Assembly (NCBI GenBank): GCA_001464255.1
Contig: LNFD01000403.1
Coordinates: 1-18,713 of the forward strand
Length of the DNA stretch: 18,713 nt
Direction: 5' to 3'
Source of the DNA: Actinomycetales bacterium Ga0077552
Lineage (GTDB): Bacteria > Actinomycetota > Actinomycetes > Actinomycetales > Microbacteriaceae
The notes beneath the pieces are model-generated. The model had not been told where the DNA came from. It ran no database searches and saw only the letters and a program-made list of their open reading frames with translations. Every line of letters starts with the position of its first letter. The stretch's first letter is position 1. Both the position numbers and the translations under genes were made by a program. Shown one piece after another: positions 1 through 7,688 of this stretch.

Positions 1-1
1 C

Positions 2-367
2 GTCGCGATCGGTCGCGACCACCTCGACTCGGGCAGCGTCGCGAGCCCCTACCGCGAGACGGAGGCGATGAAAGACGGCAGCGACGCGATCGCCGACTGG
101 CCCCTCCTCAACGCGCTCGTCAATACGGCGAGCGGAGCGACCTGGGTGTCGATCCACCACGGTGGGGGAGTCGGCATCGGCCGCTCGATCCACGCCGGGC
201 AGGTCGTCGTCGCCGACGGCACGGCGCTCGCCGGTCAGAAGGTGCAGCGCGTGCTGACGAACGACCCCGGCATGGGCGTGATCCGCCACATCGATGCGGG
301 CTACACCGAGGGCGAGCAGGTCGTGGCCGACCTCGGCGTGCGCATTCCGATGCGCGAGCAGGGCTGA
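2..367 (+). CDS. hutU: Urocanate hydratase (urocanase), C-terminal part; 5' end outside the window
   Basis: Urocanase adds water to urocanate with tightly bound NAD+ to give 4-imidazolone-5-propionate, the second step of histidine breakdown in the cytoplasm. The window holds the last 121 residues of a protein that is usually about 550 long. The reading frame is open from base 2 and contains urocanase C-terminal signatures: IGRDHLDSGSV near the left edge, then MKDGSDAIADWPLLNALVN, the glycine-rich HHGGGVGIG, and NDPGMGVIRHIDAGY. The ATG at 68 is an internal methionine, not the start. The stop lies two bases before the GTG of hutG, so the two genes are surely cotranscribed. No defect is visible in the part present. 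Confidence 0.95.
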   Translation, partial: VAIGRDHLDSGSVASPYRETEAMKDGSDAIADWPLLNALVNTASGATWVSIHHGGGVGIGRSIHAGQVVVADGTALAGQKVQRVLTNDPGMGVIRHIDAGYTEGEQVVADLGVRIPMREQG

Positions 368-369
368 CC

Positions 370-1275
370 GTGCTGAGCCACGACCCCTTGTGGCCGCGCG
401 CGGGCGACTGGCCCGCGTGGGCGCCGAGCTCGCGGGCAGACGCCGTGCTGGTGGGCATCCCGACCTGGCGCACCGCGCTCTCGCCGGGGCAGGGGCACAC
501 GACGCCCGCGGCGATCCGGGATGCCCTCCGCTACTACTCCGCCGACGCCCTCGCCCGGCCCGACGGCTCACGCGTCACCGTGCTCGACGCGGGCGATGTG
601 CTCGAGCCCGACGGCCCCGGTGAGGCGGCCGCGACCGCGCGCATCGCCGAGCTCGCCGCCAGCGCATCCCTCGTCATCGTGCTCGGCGGCGACAACGCCG
701 CGACCGTCCCCGCGGCACTCGGCGCGTGGGGCGACCGCATCGCGACGGCCGGTCTCGTCACGCTGGATGCCCACCACGACCTGCGCGATGGCATCAGCAA
801 CGGCTCGCCGGTGCGCCGGCTGCTCGAGGCGGGCCTGGCGGGCGCGCGAGTGAGCCAACTCGGCATCGAACCGCTCGCGAACTCCGCGGCCTATCGCGCG
901 CGGGCCGCCGAGCACGGCATCACCGTGGTCACGCGCGCCGAGCTGCTGCGCACCCCGATCGAGGCAGCGATGACCGCGGCGCTCGACCGCGCGGCGTCGG
1001 CGGGCGGCCCCGTGCACGTCGATCTCGACCTCGACGTGTGCGACCGCAGTGTTGCGCCCGGCTGCCCGGCGAGCGTGCCCGGCGGCCTCAGTGCGATCGA
1101 GCTGCGCACAGCGGCGCGGCTCGCGGGCGCGCATCCGGCCGTCACGAGCATCGACCTCACCGAGCTCGACGCCGCCCGCGACACCGCCGACCAGCGCACC
1201 GTGCGCCTCGCGGCGCTGTGCGTGCTCGAGGCGCTCGCCGGCTTCGCGAGTCGAGCCGGGGGAGGCGCCCCATGA
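370..1275 (+). CDS. hutG: Formimidoylglutamase (arginase/ureohydrolase family)
   Basis: This 301-residue protein belongs to the manganese-dependent arginase/agmatinase/formimidoylglutamase family. Placed between hutU and hutI it most likely hydrolyses N-formimidoyl-L-glutamate to glutamate and formamide, the last hut step. Visible metal-site motifs are DAHHD (133-137), DLDLDVCD (218-225) followed by PGCPAS (230-235), and TELD (264-267). The first family motif, normally GGDHS, reads GGDNA at 106-110, so the usual first histidine ligand is asparagine. The start is GTG at 370, two bases after hutU, and the stop overlaps the hutI start (ATGA). Arginase or agmatinase activity cannot be excluded from sequence, but the operon context argues for the hut role. 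Confidence 0.88.
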   Translation: MLSHDPLWPRAGDWPAWAPSSRADAVLVGIPTWRTALSPGQGHTTPAAIRDALRYYSADALARPDGSRVTVLDAGDVLEPDGPGEAAATARIAELAASASLVIVLGGDNAATVPAALGAWGDRIATAGLVTLDAHHDLRDGISNGSPVRRLLEAGLAGARVSQLGIEPLANSAAYRARAAEHGITVVTRAELLRTPIEAAMTAALDRAASAGGPVHVDLDLDVCDRSVAPGCPASVPGGLSAIELRTAARLAGAHPAVTSIDLTELDAARDTADQRTVRLAALCVLEALAGFASRAGGGAP

Positions 1276-2447
1276 GCCTCGTCATCGAGAACATCGGCCA
1301 GCTCGTCACACTCGATGCCGCCGAGCACGACCGGCCGATCCGCACGGATGCCGCGCTCGTCATCGAGGCCGGCCGCGTCGCGTGGGTGGGCGATGCCGCC
1401 GAGGCCCCTGCCGCCGACTCTCGCATCGATGCCGAGGGCGCGGCGGTCATCCCGGGTTTCGTCGACAGCCACAGCCACCTCGTCTTCGCCGGCGACCGGG
1501 TCGACGAGTTCGAGGCGCGCATGGCGGGGCGGCCCTACACGGCGGGCGGCATCCGCACGACGGTCGCCGCGACCCGAGCCGCGAGCGACGACGAGCTGCG
1601 CGCGCGGCTGCGCCACCTCGTCGCGCAGGCGCGTGCGCAGGGCACCACCACGCTCGAGATCAAGAGCGGCTACGGGCTCACGGTCGCCGACGAGCAGCGG
1701 GCCCTGCGCCTCGCCCGCGAGGTGACCGACGAGACGACCTTCCTCGGCGCCCACGTCGTGCCGGCCGAGTTCGCCCACGACCGCGCGGCCTATGTCGACC
1801 TGGTCTGCGGCGACATGCTCACTGCCTGCGCGCCGTACGCCCGCTGGATCGACGTCTTCATCGACTCAGGCGCCTTCACGGTCGACGAAGCGCGGCGCAT
1901 CCTGCTGGCGGGGCGGGATGCGGGGCTCGGCCTCCGCGTGCACGCCGGCCAGCTCGCCGCCGACGGGGGAGTCGCCCTCGCCGTCGAGCTCGGCGCCGCG
2001 AGCGTCGACCACTGCACGCACCTCGCCGACGCCGATGTCGAGGCGCTCGCGGCCAGTGCCCGCGACGGTGCGGGCACCGTCGCGACGCTGCTGCCGCTCG
2101 TGGAGTTCTCGACGCGGCAGCCGTACCCGGATGCCCGGCGCCTGCTCGACGCGGGCGTCGCCGTCGCGCTCGCCACCGACTGCAATCCCGGCTCGAACTA
2201 CTCGAGCAGCATGCCGCTGGCCGTGGCGCTCGCGGTGCGCGAGCTCGGCATGACCCCGCTCGAGGCGCTCGCCGCCGCGACGCGCGGGGGCGCTCGGGCG
2301 CTGCGCCGCACCGATGTCGGGTACCTGGAGGTTGGCGCGCGGGGCGACGCGGTCATCCTGGATGCCCCCGATTATCGCCACCTCGCCTCCCGGCCCGGCG
2401 TGCCGATCGTGCGGCAGGTGCTCGTCGCCGGCGAGGCGGCGCAGTAG
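1272..2447 (+). CDS. hutI: Imidazolonepropionase
   Basis: This amidohydrolase-superfamily enzyme opens the ring of 4-imidazolone-5-propionate to give N-formimidoyl-L-glutamate, the hut step between HutU and HutG. It has 391 residues, close to the usual 400. Visible motifs are PGFVDSHSHLVF with the metal-binding His-x-His pair (67 and 69), LEIKSGYGLT (128-137), HAGQ (224-227), DHCTH (246-250) and ATDCNPGS with the metal-site Asp (303). The frame stays open far upstream through hutG, but the ATG at 1272 is right: it overlaps the hutG stop, is preceded by GGGGAGG at 1258-1264, and gives a normal N terminus. Confidence 0.94.
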   Translation: MSLVIENIGQLVTLDAAEHDRPIRTDAALVIEAGRVAWVGDAAEAPAADSRIDAEGAAVIPGFVDSHSHLVFAGDRVDEFEARMAGRPYTAGGIRTTVAATRAASDDELRARLRHLVAQARAQGTTTLEIKSGYGLTVADEQRALRLAREVTDETTFLGAHVVPAEFAHDRAAYVDLVCGDMLTACAPYARWIDVFIDSGAFTVDEARRILLAGRDAGLGLRVHAGQLAADGGVALAVELGAASVDHCTHLADADVEALAASARDGAGTVATLLPLVEFSTRQPYPDARRLLDAGVAVALATDCNPGSNYSSSMPLAVALAVRELGMTPLEALAAATRGGARALRRTDVGYLEVGARGDAVILDAPDYRHLASRPGVPIVRQVLVAGEAAQ

Positions 2448-2463
2448 GCTCGCGGCACCGCTC

Positions 2464-2475
2464 TCCCCGCGGGGA
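2464..2475 (+). repeat. 12-bp palindrome covering the upstream side of the membrane-protein ribosome binding site
   Basis: TCCCCGCGGGGA is a perfect palindrome between hutI and the next gene. Its right arm contains the GGGG of the GGGGAAAGG that should act as ribosome binding site. It could weakly mask that site or be a small operator; the loop would be tight, so RNA folding is uncertain. Confidence 0.35.
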
Positions 2476-2482
2476 AAGGCCG

Positions 2483-2965
2483 ATGATGACCCGTCGCATC
2501 GTGCTCGAGATCGTGCTCATCATCGGCATCACGATCACTCTCGCGTGGCTCGTGCTCGGCGTGCTCGCGCTCACCGATTCCGACGACCCCGTCGGCACGC
2601 TCGTCGACCAGACCCCGCGGGTGCTCTTCGGCCTGCTCGGCATCGCGCTCGGGCTGTGGACGGTGCTCGTGATCATCGGGGCGATCGTGCAGCGCCGCCG
2701 CCGCGTCGGCTGGCGCATCGCCACGCACGTGGTCTCGCTGCTCGTCGCCCTCGTCGTGAATACTGGGATGCTGACCGTGCTGACGGTCGCGACGGGCGGG
2801 GGGCAGGACGGCGGGTGGGGGATGCTCGTGGTCGCGATCGCCGTCGGTGCGGGCGTCGTGCTGCTCGTCTCGGGCACCGTGGCCGTGCTGCTCGTCGAGC
2901 TCGTCATCCTGCGGCCGAGAAAGCCCGCGGAGCCCGCTTCGGTGCCCGTTTCGGACCCTGCGTAG
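2483..2965 (+). CDS. Small four-helix membrane protein of unknown function
   Basis: I do not recognise this 160-residue protein. Four hydrophobic stretches are clear at about 6-30, 47-69, 80-103 and 113-143. Basic clusters follow the second (QRRRRVGWR, 70-78) and fourth (RPRK, 144-147), which by the positive-inside rule places those loops and both termini in the cytoplasm. The C terminus is a short proline/serine tail. It starts 35 bases after hutI, with GGGGAAAGG at 2471-2479 as ribosome binding site; the second ATG at 2486 is an equally possible start. It may ride on the hut transcript, but nothing in the sequence links it to histidine transport: it is far too small for a permease and has no solute-carrier motif. 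Confidence 0.75.
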   Translation: MMTRRIVLEIVLIIGITITLAWLVLGVLALTDSDDPVGTLVDQTPRVLFGLLGIALGLWTVLVIIGAIVQRRRRVGWRIATHVVSLLVALVVNTGMLTVLTVATGGGQDGGWGMLVVAIAVGAGVVLLVSGTVAVLLVELVILRPRKPAEPASVPVSDPA

Positions 2966-2984
2966 ACGAGTTTCGGGGTTCTGC

Positions 2985-3011
2985 GGCGTGTCGCGCCTCG
3001 CGCGACACGCC
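2985..3011 (+). repeat. Perfect 12-bp inverted repeat just upstream of the S10 promoter
   Basis: The left arm 2985-2996 (GGCGTGTCGCGC) pairs exactly with 3000-3011 (GCGCGACACGCC) across a CTC loop. It lies 20 bases after the membrane-protein stop and 5 bases before the putative S10 promoter -35. No T-run follows, so it is not a classical intrinsic terminator. It could end hut-side transcription in a Rho-assisted or hairpin-only way, or be an operator. A 12-nt part of the right arm with its flank (GCGACACGCCCG, 3002-3013) recurs at 3233-3244 in the leader. Confidence 0.5.
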
Positions 3012-3015
3012 CGGG

Positions 3016-3044
3016 TTGCACGGGGTTGTGGCGTGTGGCAGACT
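3016..3044 (+). promoter_or_regulatory. Candidate sigma-70-type promoter of the S10-spc cluster
   Basis: TTGCAC (3016-3021) serves as the -35 element and, after a 17-base spacer, CAGACT (3039-3044) as the -10, preceded by TGTGG. The -10 matches TANNNT imperfectly, which is common in high-GC actinobacteria. Its position after the inverted repeat and before the long rpsJ leader supports it. Transcription would begin near 3051. No transcription data are available to confirm this. Confidence 0.5.
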
Positions 3045-3394
3045 CTTCTAGTTCCACACGCCGTGCTTTCGCGCGGCTCACTGCCAGGCAGTGCATAGGA
3101 CGAGCGTCGCACCGAGTGATCGGGAGCGGGTCGTGATGAGCCTAGGCCGCAGGCAGAAGAACACAGCTTAAACCGACCGCCTTCCGGCCCGGGGTCATCC
3201 CTGTGCCTGCACGTGCGCGTCGCCTCACCGGGGCGACACGCCCGAGCGCGGGGGTCGGTGGCATGCGGTCATGCGCGATGCGAGAGCAGCGGGTGCGGTC
3301 GTTTGACAGAAGAACAGTGGTGCGACAGCGATTGCGCTCCGCGTGAGGTGCGCCCTGATGGGTGCATCACGTCCAAGAAGGAAGAGAGTTGAGC
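3045..3394 (+). promoter_or_regulatory. Long structured 5' leader of rpsJ
   Basis: About 340 bases separate the candidate promoter from rpsJ, with no convincing ORF on either strand. Several stems can be read directly. CACTGCC/GGCAGTG lies at 3079-3093. ACCGACC (3172-3178) can clamp to GGTCGGT (3253-3259), enclosing a 10-position stem with one mismatch at 3215-3224/3232-3241. GCATG-CGGT-CATGC lies at 3261-3274. A nine-pair stem with two G-U pairs and a TGAT loop sits at 3347-3355/3360-3368, only eight bases before GAAGGAAGAG (3377-3386), the rpsJ ribosome binding region. This layout suits autogenous control by an r-protein, but I do not recognise a known leader family. Confidence 0.5.
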
Positions 3395-3703
3395 ATGGCG
3401 GGACAGAAGATCCGCATCCGACTTAAGTCGTACGACCACGCAGGTCTCGACGCATCGGCGCGCAAGATCGTCGACACGGTCACCCGTGCCGGCGCCACGG
3501 TCGTGGGCCCCGTGCCGCTGCCGACGGAGAAGAACGTCATCGCCGTCATCCGGTCGCCCCACAAGTACAAGGACAGCCGCGAGCACTTCGAGAAGCGCAC
3601 GCACAAGCGTCTCATCGACATCATCGACCCGACGCCGAAGGCGGTCGACTCGCTCATGCGCCTCGACCTTCCCGCCGACGTCAACATCGAGATCAAGCTC
3701 TAA
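3395..3703 (+). CDS. rpsJ: 30S ribosomal protein S10 (NusE)
   Basis: S10 sits in the 30S head and also works as NusE with NusB in transcription antitermination. The 102-residue protein has the normal length and clear S10 signatures: KIRIRLKSYDH at the N terminus, GPVPLPTEKN in the middle and SPHKYKDSREHFEKRTHKR toward the C terminus. I chose the ATG at 3395 because MAGQKIRIRLKS is the usual start. An in-frame TTG at 3389 is closer to the AAGGA at 3378-3382 (6 bases against 12), so a two-residue longer form is possible. It is the first gene of the cluster and follows the long leader; the stop codon is part of the rplC ribosome binding site. Confidence 0.96.
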   Translation: MAGQKIRIRLKSYDHAGLDASARKIVDTVTRAGATVVGPVPLPTEKNVIAVIRSPHKYKDSREHFEKRTHKRLIDIIDPTPKAVDSLMRLDLPADVNIEIKL

Positions 3704-3714
3704 GGAACCCGGAC

Positions 3715-4365
3715 ATGTCTGCAACCAAGACGACCAAGGGTCTGCTGGGCACGAAGCTCGGCATGACGCAGGTGTGGGACGAGAACAACAAGCTCGTGCC
3801 CGTCACCGTCGTGGAGATCGCCCCCAACGTGGTGACGCAGGTGCGCACCCCTGAGGTCGACGGCTACTCGGCCGTCCAGATCGCCTACGGCGCCATCGAC
3901 CCGCGCAAGGTCACCAAGCCGCTCGGCGGCCACTTCGAGAAGGCCGGCAGCACGCCGCGCCGCCACCTCACCGAGGTGCGCACCGCCGACGCCGCCGAGT
4001 ACACGCCCGGCCAGCAGCTCGCGGTCGACATCTTCGAGGCGGGCCAGCTCGTCGACGTCGTCGGCACGAGCAAGGGCAAGGGCTTCGCCGGTGTCATGAA
4101 GCGCCACAACTTCAAGGGCGTCTCGGCCTCGCACGGTTCGCACCGCAACCACCGCAAGCCGGGCTCGATCGGCGCCTCCTCGACCCCCAGCCGTGTCTTC
4201 AAGGGCATGCGCATGGCGGGCCGCATGGGTGGCGACCGCGTCACCGTGCTGAACCTCAAGGTTCACTCCGTCGACCTCGAGAAGGGTCTGCTGCTCGTCA
4301 AGGGCGCGGTTCCCGGTGCTCGCGGCCGTCTCGTGTTCGTCCGCAACGCCGTGAAGGGAGCGTAA
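3715..4365 (+). CDS. rplC: 50S ribosomal protein L3
   Basis: L3 is an early-assembly protein that binds 23S rRNA and sends an extension toward the peptidyl-transferase centre. The 216 residues match the normal bacterial size. Recognisable stretches are GTKLGMTQVWDENN near the start, the rRNA-contacting SHGSHRNHRKPGSIG (139-153) and FKGMRMAGRMGGDRVTVLNLKV (from 162). The segment after GSIG reads ASS, where E. coli L3 has QNQ with the glutamine methylated by PrmB, so that modification should be absent here. AAGGAA overlapping the rpsJ stop is the ribosome binding site. Confidence 0.97.
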   Translation: MSATKTTKGLLGTKLGMTQVWDENNKLVPVTVVEIAPNVVTQVRTPEVDGYSAVQIAYGAIDPRKVTKPLGGHFEKAGSTPRRHLTEVRTADAAEYTPGQQLAVDIFEAGQLVDVVGTSKGKGFAGVMKRHNFKGVSASHGSHRNHRKPGSIGASSTPSRVFKGMRMAGRMGGDRVTVLNLKVHSVDLEKGLLLVKGAVPGARGRLVFVRNAVKGA

Positions 4366-4370
4366 TCGCC

Positions 4371-5018
4371 ATGGCAACCTCGCTCGACGTGATCGACGCC
4401 GCCGGCAAGAAGACCGGTTCGGTCGACCTGCCCGCCGCCGTCTTCGACGTGTCCACCAATGTCCCGCTGCTGCACCAGGTCGTCGTGGCCCAGCTCGCGG
4501 CCGCCCGCCAGGGCACTCAATCGACCAAGGGTCGCGGCGAGGTCTCGGGCTCGGGCGTCAAGCCCTTCAAGCAGAAGGGCACCGGCCGCAGCCGTCAGGG
4601 CTCCGTGCGTGCTCCCGAGCACCGCGGCGGTGGCATCGTGCATGGCCCGACGCCTCGCAACTACGCGCAGCGCACCCCCAAGAAGATGATCGCCGCCGCC
4701 CTCCTGGGTGCGCTCAGCGACCGTGCCCGGGGCGAGCGCCTGCACATCGTCGAGTCGTTCGGCTCTGATGTGCCCTCGACGAAGGCCGCCGCTGCCGTCC
4801 TCGCTCAGCTCACCACGGGCCGCAACGTGCTCGTCGTGATCGAGCGCAATGACGAGGTCAACCTCAAGAGCGTGCGCAACCTCAAGAACCTGCACGTGAT
4901 CAGCCCCGACCAGCTCAACGCCTACGACGTGCTGGTCAGCGACGACATCGTGTTCACGAAGGCCGCGTACGAGACCTTCGTCAGCTCGAAGACGAACAAG
5001 GAAGAGGTCGGCGCATGA
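4371..5018 (+). CDS. rplD: 50S ribosomal protein L4
   Basis: L4 binds 23S rRNA domain I, lines the exit tunnel through a long loop and in E. coli represses its own operon. The 215-residue protein has the globular N-terminal fold, then the basic tunnel loop (about 48-104) with STKGRGEVSGSGVKPFKQKGTG and GSVRAPEHRGGGIVHGPTPRN, then the C-terminal domain ending in the acidic-basic KTNKEEVGA. It starts five bases after rplC with AGGGAG as ribosome binding site, and its last bases overlap the rplW ATG (ATGA). L4 is a natural candidate to recognise the rpsJ leader, but nothing here shows that it does. Confidence 0.97.
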   Translation: MATSLDVIDAAGKKTGSVDLPAAVFDVSTNVPLLHQVVVAQLAAARQGTQSTKGRGEVSGSGVKPFKQKGTGRSRQGSVRAPEHRGGGIVHGPTPRNYAQRTPKKMIAAALLGALSDRARGERLHIVESFGSDVPSTKAAAAVLAQLTTGRNVLVVIERNDEVNLKSVRNLKNLHVISPDQLNAYDVLVSDDIVFTKAAYETFVSSKTNKEEVGA

Positions 5019-5326
5019 GCATCCACGCTGTCGCCCAGAACAAGGACCCGCGCGACATCATCATCGCGCCGGTCGTCAGCGAGAAGAGCTACGCGCTCAT
5101 CGACGATGGCAAGTACACCTTCCTCGTCGACCCGCGCGCGAACAAGACCGAGATCAAGCTCGCCATCGAGAAGATCTTCAACGTCAAGGTCGCGTCGATC
5201 AACACGCTGAACCGCACGGGCAAGACCCGCCGCACCCGCTTCGGCACGGGCAAGCGCAAAGACACCAAGCGCGCCATCGTGACCCTGAAGTCGGGCTCCA
5301 TCGACATCTTCACGGCCGTCGGCTAG
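5015..5326 (+). CDS. rplW: 50S ribosomal protein L23
   Basis: L23 lies at the exit of the peptide tunnel and is a docking point for trigger factor and the signal recognition particle. The 103-residue product is of normal length. The N-terminal part holds RDIIIAPVVSEKSYALIDDGKYTF, and the rRNA-binding core holds ANKTEIKLAIEKIFNVKV followed by the flexible basic arm GKTRRTRFGTGKRKDTKRAIV. Its ATG overlaps the rplD stop, which points to translational coupling. Confidence 0.97.
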   Translation: MSIHAVAQNKDPRDIIIAPVVSEKSYALIDDGKYTFLVDPRANKTEIKLAIEKIFNVKVASINTLNRTGKTRRTRFGTGKRKDTKRAIVTLKSGSIDIFTAVG

Positions 5327-5344
5327 GCACGAAGGAATACGACA

Positions 5345-6181
<837 letters not shown>

Positions 6182-6196
6182 TAGGAGTCGAGAACA

Positions 6197-6478
6197 ATGC
6201 CTCGCAGTCTCAAAAAGGGTCCGTTCGTCGACGACCACCTGCTCCGCAAGGTGTTCGCGCAGAACGAGGCCAGCACCAAGAACGTCATCAAGACCTGGTC
6301 GCGCCGTTCGATGATCGTCCCCGCCATGCTGGGACACACCATCGCCGTGCACGACGGCCGCAAGCACATCCCCGTGTTCGTGACCGAGACCATGGTCGGT
6401 CACAAGCTCGGCGAGTTCGCGCCGACCCGCACCTTCCGCGGCCACGAGAAGGACGACAAGAAGGGTCGTCGCCGGTAA
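6197..6478 (+). CDS. rpsS: 30S ribosomal protein S19
   Basis: S19 binds 16S rRNA in the head near the A site and pairs with S13. The 93-residue protein begins MPRSLKKGPFVDDHLL and contains the diagnostic KLGEFAPTRTFRGHEK, followed by a short basic end. TAGGAG about ten bases upstream is the ribosome binding site, lying directly after the rplB stop. Confidence 0.97.
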   Translation: MPRSLKKGPFVDDHLLRKVFAQNEASTKNVIKTWSRRSMIVPAMLGHTIAVHDGRKHIPVFVTETMVGHKLGEFAPTRTFRGHEKDDKKGRRR

Positions 6479-6491
6479 CCCGGCGGCGTGA

Positions 6492-6498
6492 AGAGGAG
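6492..6498 (+). promoter_or_regulatory. Ribosome binding site that fixes the rplV start
   Basis: AGAGGAG lies seven bases before the ATG at 6506. An upstream in-frame GTG at 6488 would place this site inside the coding region, so the ATG at 6506 is the better start. Confidence 0.8.
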
Positions 6499-6505
6499 TA
6501 CAGAC

Positions 6506-6907
6506 ATGGTGGAGTCGATCGCCCGCGTGCGACACATCCGCGTGACGCCTCAGAAGGCTCGTCGCGTCGTCGACCTGATCCGCGGCAAGCAGGCCCTCGA
6601 GGCCCTGGCCATCCTGAAGTTCGCGCCCCAGGGTGCGAGCGAGCCCGTCTACAAGCTCGTCGCGGCGGCCATCGCCAACGCGCGCGTCAAGGCGGACGCA
6701 GCGAACACCTTCCTCGACGAGCAGGACCTCTACGTGTCCCGCGCCTTCGTCGACGAGGGAACGACCCTCAAGCGGTTCCAGCCGCGTGCGCAGGGTCGTG
6801 CGTTCCGCATCAACAAGCGCACCAGCCACATCACCGTCGTGCTCGCCACGCCGGACGAGCTGGTCGCTGCGGGCTCGAGCACCGGCAAGAAGAAGGCGAG
6901 CAAGTAG
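6506..6907 (+). CDS. rplV: 50S ribosomal protein L22
   Basis: L22 contacts all 23S domains and its beta-hairpin lines the exit tunnel beside L4. The 133-residue product begins MVESIARVRHIRVTPQKARR, has the helical core and carries the hairpin signature KRFQPRAQGRAFRINKRTSHI, ending in a short lysine-rich tail (TGKKKASK). The start is chosen from the well-placed AGAGGAG upstream and from the usual L22 N terminus. It is separated from rpsC by only two bases. Confidence 0.96.
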   Translation: MVESIARVRHIRVTPQKARRVVDLIRGKQALEALAILKFAPQGASEPVYKLVAAAIANARVKADAANTFLDEQDLYVSRAFVDEGTTLKRFQPRAQGRAFRINKRTSHITVVLATPDELVAAGSSTGKKKASK

Positions 6908-6909
6908 TC

Positions 6910-7683
6910 ATGGGTCAGAAAGTCAACCCGTACGGTTTCCGTCTCGGAATCACCACCGACCACGTGTCGCGCTGGTTCTCCGACAGCACCAAGCCCGGTC
7001 AGCGCTACGCCGACTACGTGGCGGAGGACGTCAAGATCCGTCGCATGCTCACCACGAGCCTCGACCGTGCCGGCGTCGCCCGCATCGAGATCGAGCGCAC
7101 GCGTGACCGCGTTCGCGTCGACATCCACACGGCGCGCCCCGGCATCGTCATCGGCCGCCGCGGCGCCGAGGCCGAGCGCATCCGCGCCGACCTCGAGAAG
7201 CTCACCGCCAAGCAGATCCAGCTCAACATCCTCGAGGTCAAGAACCCCGAGGCCGAGGCCCAGCTCGTGGCCCAGGGCATCGCCGAGCAGCTGAGCGCCC
7301 GCGTGGCGTTCCGCCGTGCGATGCGCAAGGGTCTGCAGGGTGCGCAGCGCGCCGGCGCCAAGGGTGTCCGCATCCAGGTGTCGGGTCGTCTCGGCGGCGC
7401 GGAGATGAGCCGATCGGAGTTCTACCGCGAAGGCCGTGTGCCCCTGCACACCCTGCGCGCGAACATCGACTACGGCTTCTACGAGGCCAAGACCACCTTC
7501 GGCCGCATCGGCGTGAAGGTCTGGATCTACAAGGGCGACATCACCAACAAGGAACTCGCTCGCGAGCAGGCGACCCAGAAGTCGTCGCGCCCCGAGCGTC
7601 GTGACTCGGACCGCGGTCCTCGTCGTGACGGCGGCCGCCCGGCCACCGCTGCGGCTCCCGTCGCGGCCGGAGCGGAAGGCTAG
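6910..7683 (+). CDS. rpsC: 30S ribosomal protein S3
   Basis: S3 lies at the mRNA entry site of the 30S subunit. The 257-residue protein starts MGQKVNPYGFRLGI and has a type II KH domain with the GRRG loop at 82-85 inside PGIVIGRRGAEAERI. The C-terminal S3 domain contains GVRIQVSGRLGGAEMSRSE (152-170) and GVKVWIYKGDI (201-211). From about 213 there is an arginine- and alanine-rich tail (RPERRDSDRGPRRDGGRP) longer than in E. coli S3. Actinobacterial S3 proteins often carry such tails. Confidence 0.97.
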   Translation: MGQKVNPYGFRLGITTDHVSRWFSDSTKPGQRYADYVAEDVKIRRMLTTSLDRAGVARIEIERTRDRVRVDIHTARPGIVIGRRGAEAERIRADLEKLTAKQIQLNILEVKNPEAEAQLVAQGIAEQLSARVAFRRAMRKGLQGAQRAGAKGVRIQVSGRLGGAEMSRSEFYREGRVPLHTLRANIDYGFYEAKTTFGRIGVKVWIYKGDITNKELAREQATQKSSRPERRDSDRGPRRDGGRPATAAAPVAAGAEG

Positions 7684-7688
7684 GAACA

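Noticed and set aside
726..1271. Upstream extension of the hutI frame through hutG
   Set aside because: The extension is arginine-rich and lies over the true hutG gene. The ATG at 1272 has a ribosome binding site and a normal HutI N terminus.
2985..3011. Inverted repeat as a classical intrinsic terminator of the hut genes
   Set aside because: No T-run follows the stem, so it was listed only as an inverted repeat.
3303..3332. Perfect TTGACA near rpsJ as a second promoter
   Set aside because: No TANNNT-like element lies 16-19 bases downstream (CAGCGA or AGCGAT only). It also sits inside the probable leader.
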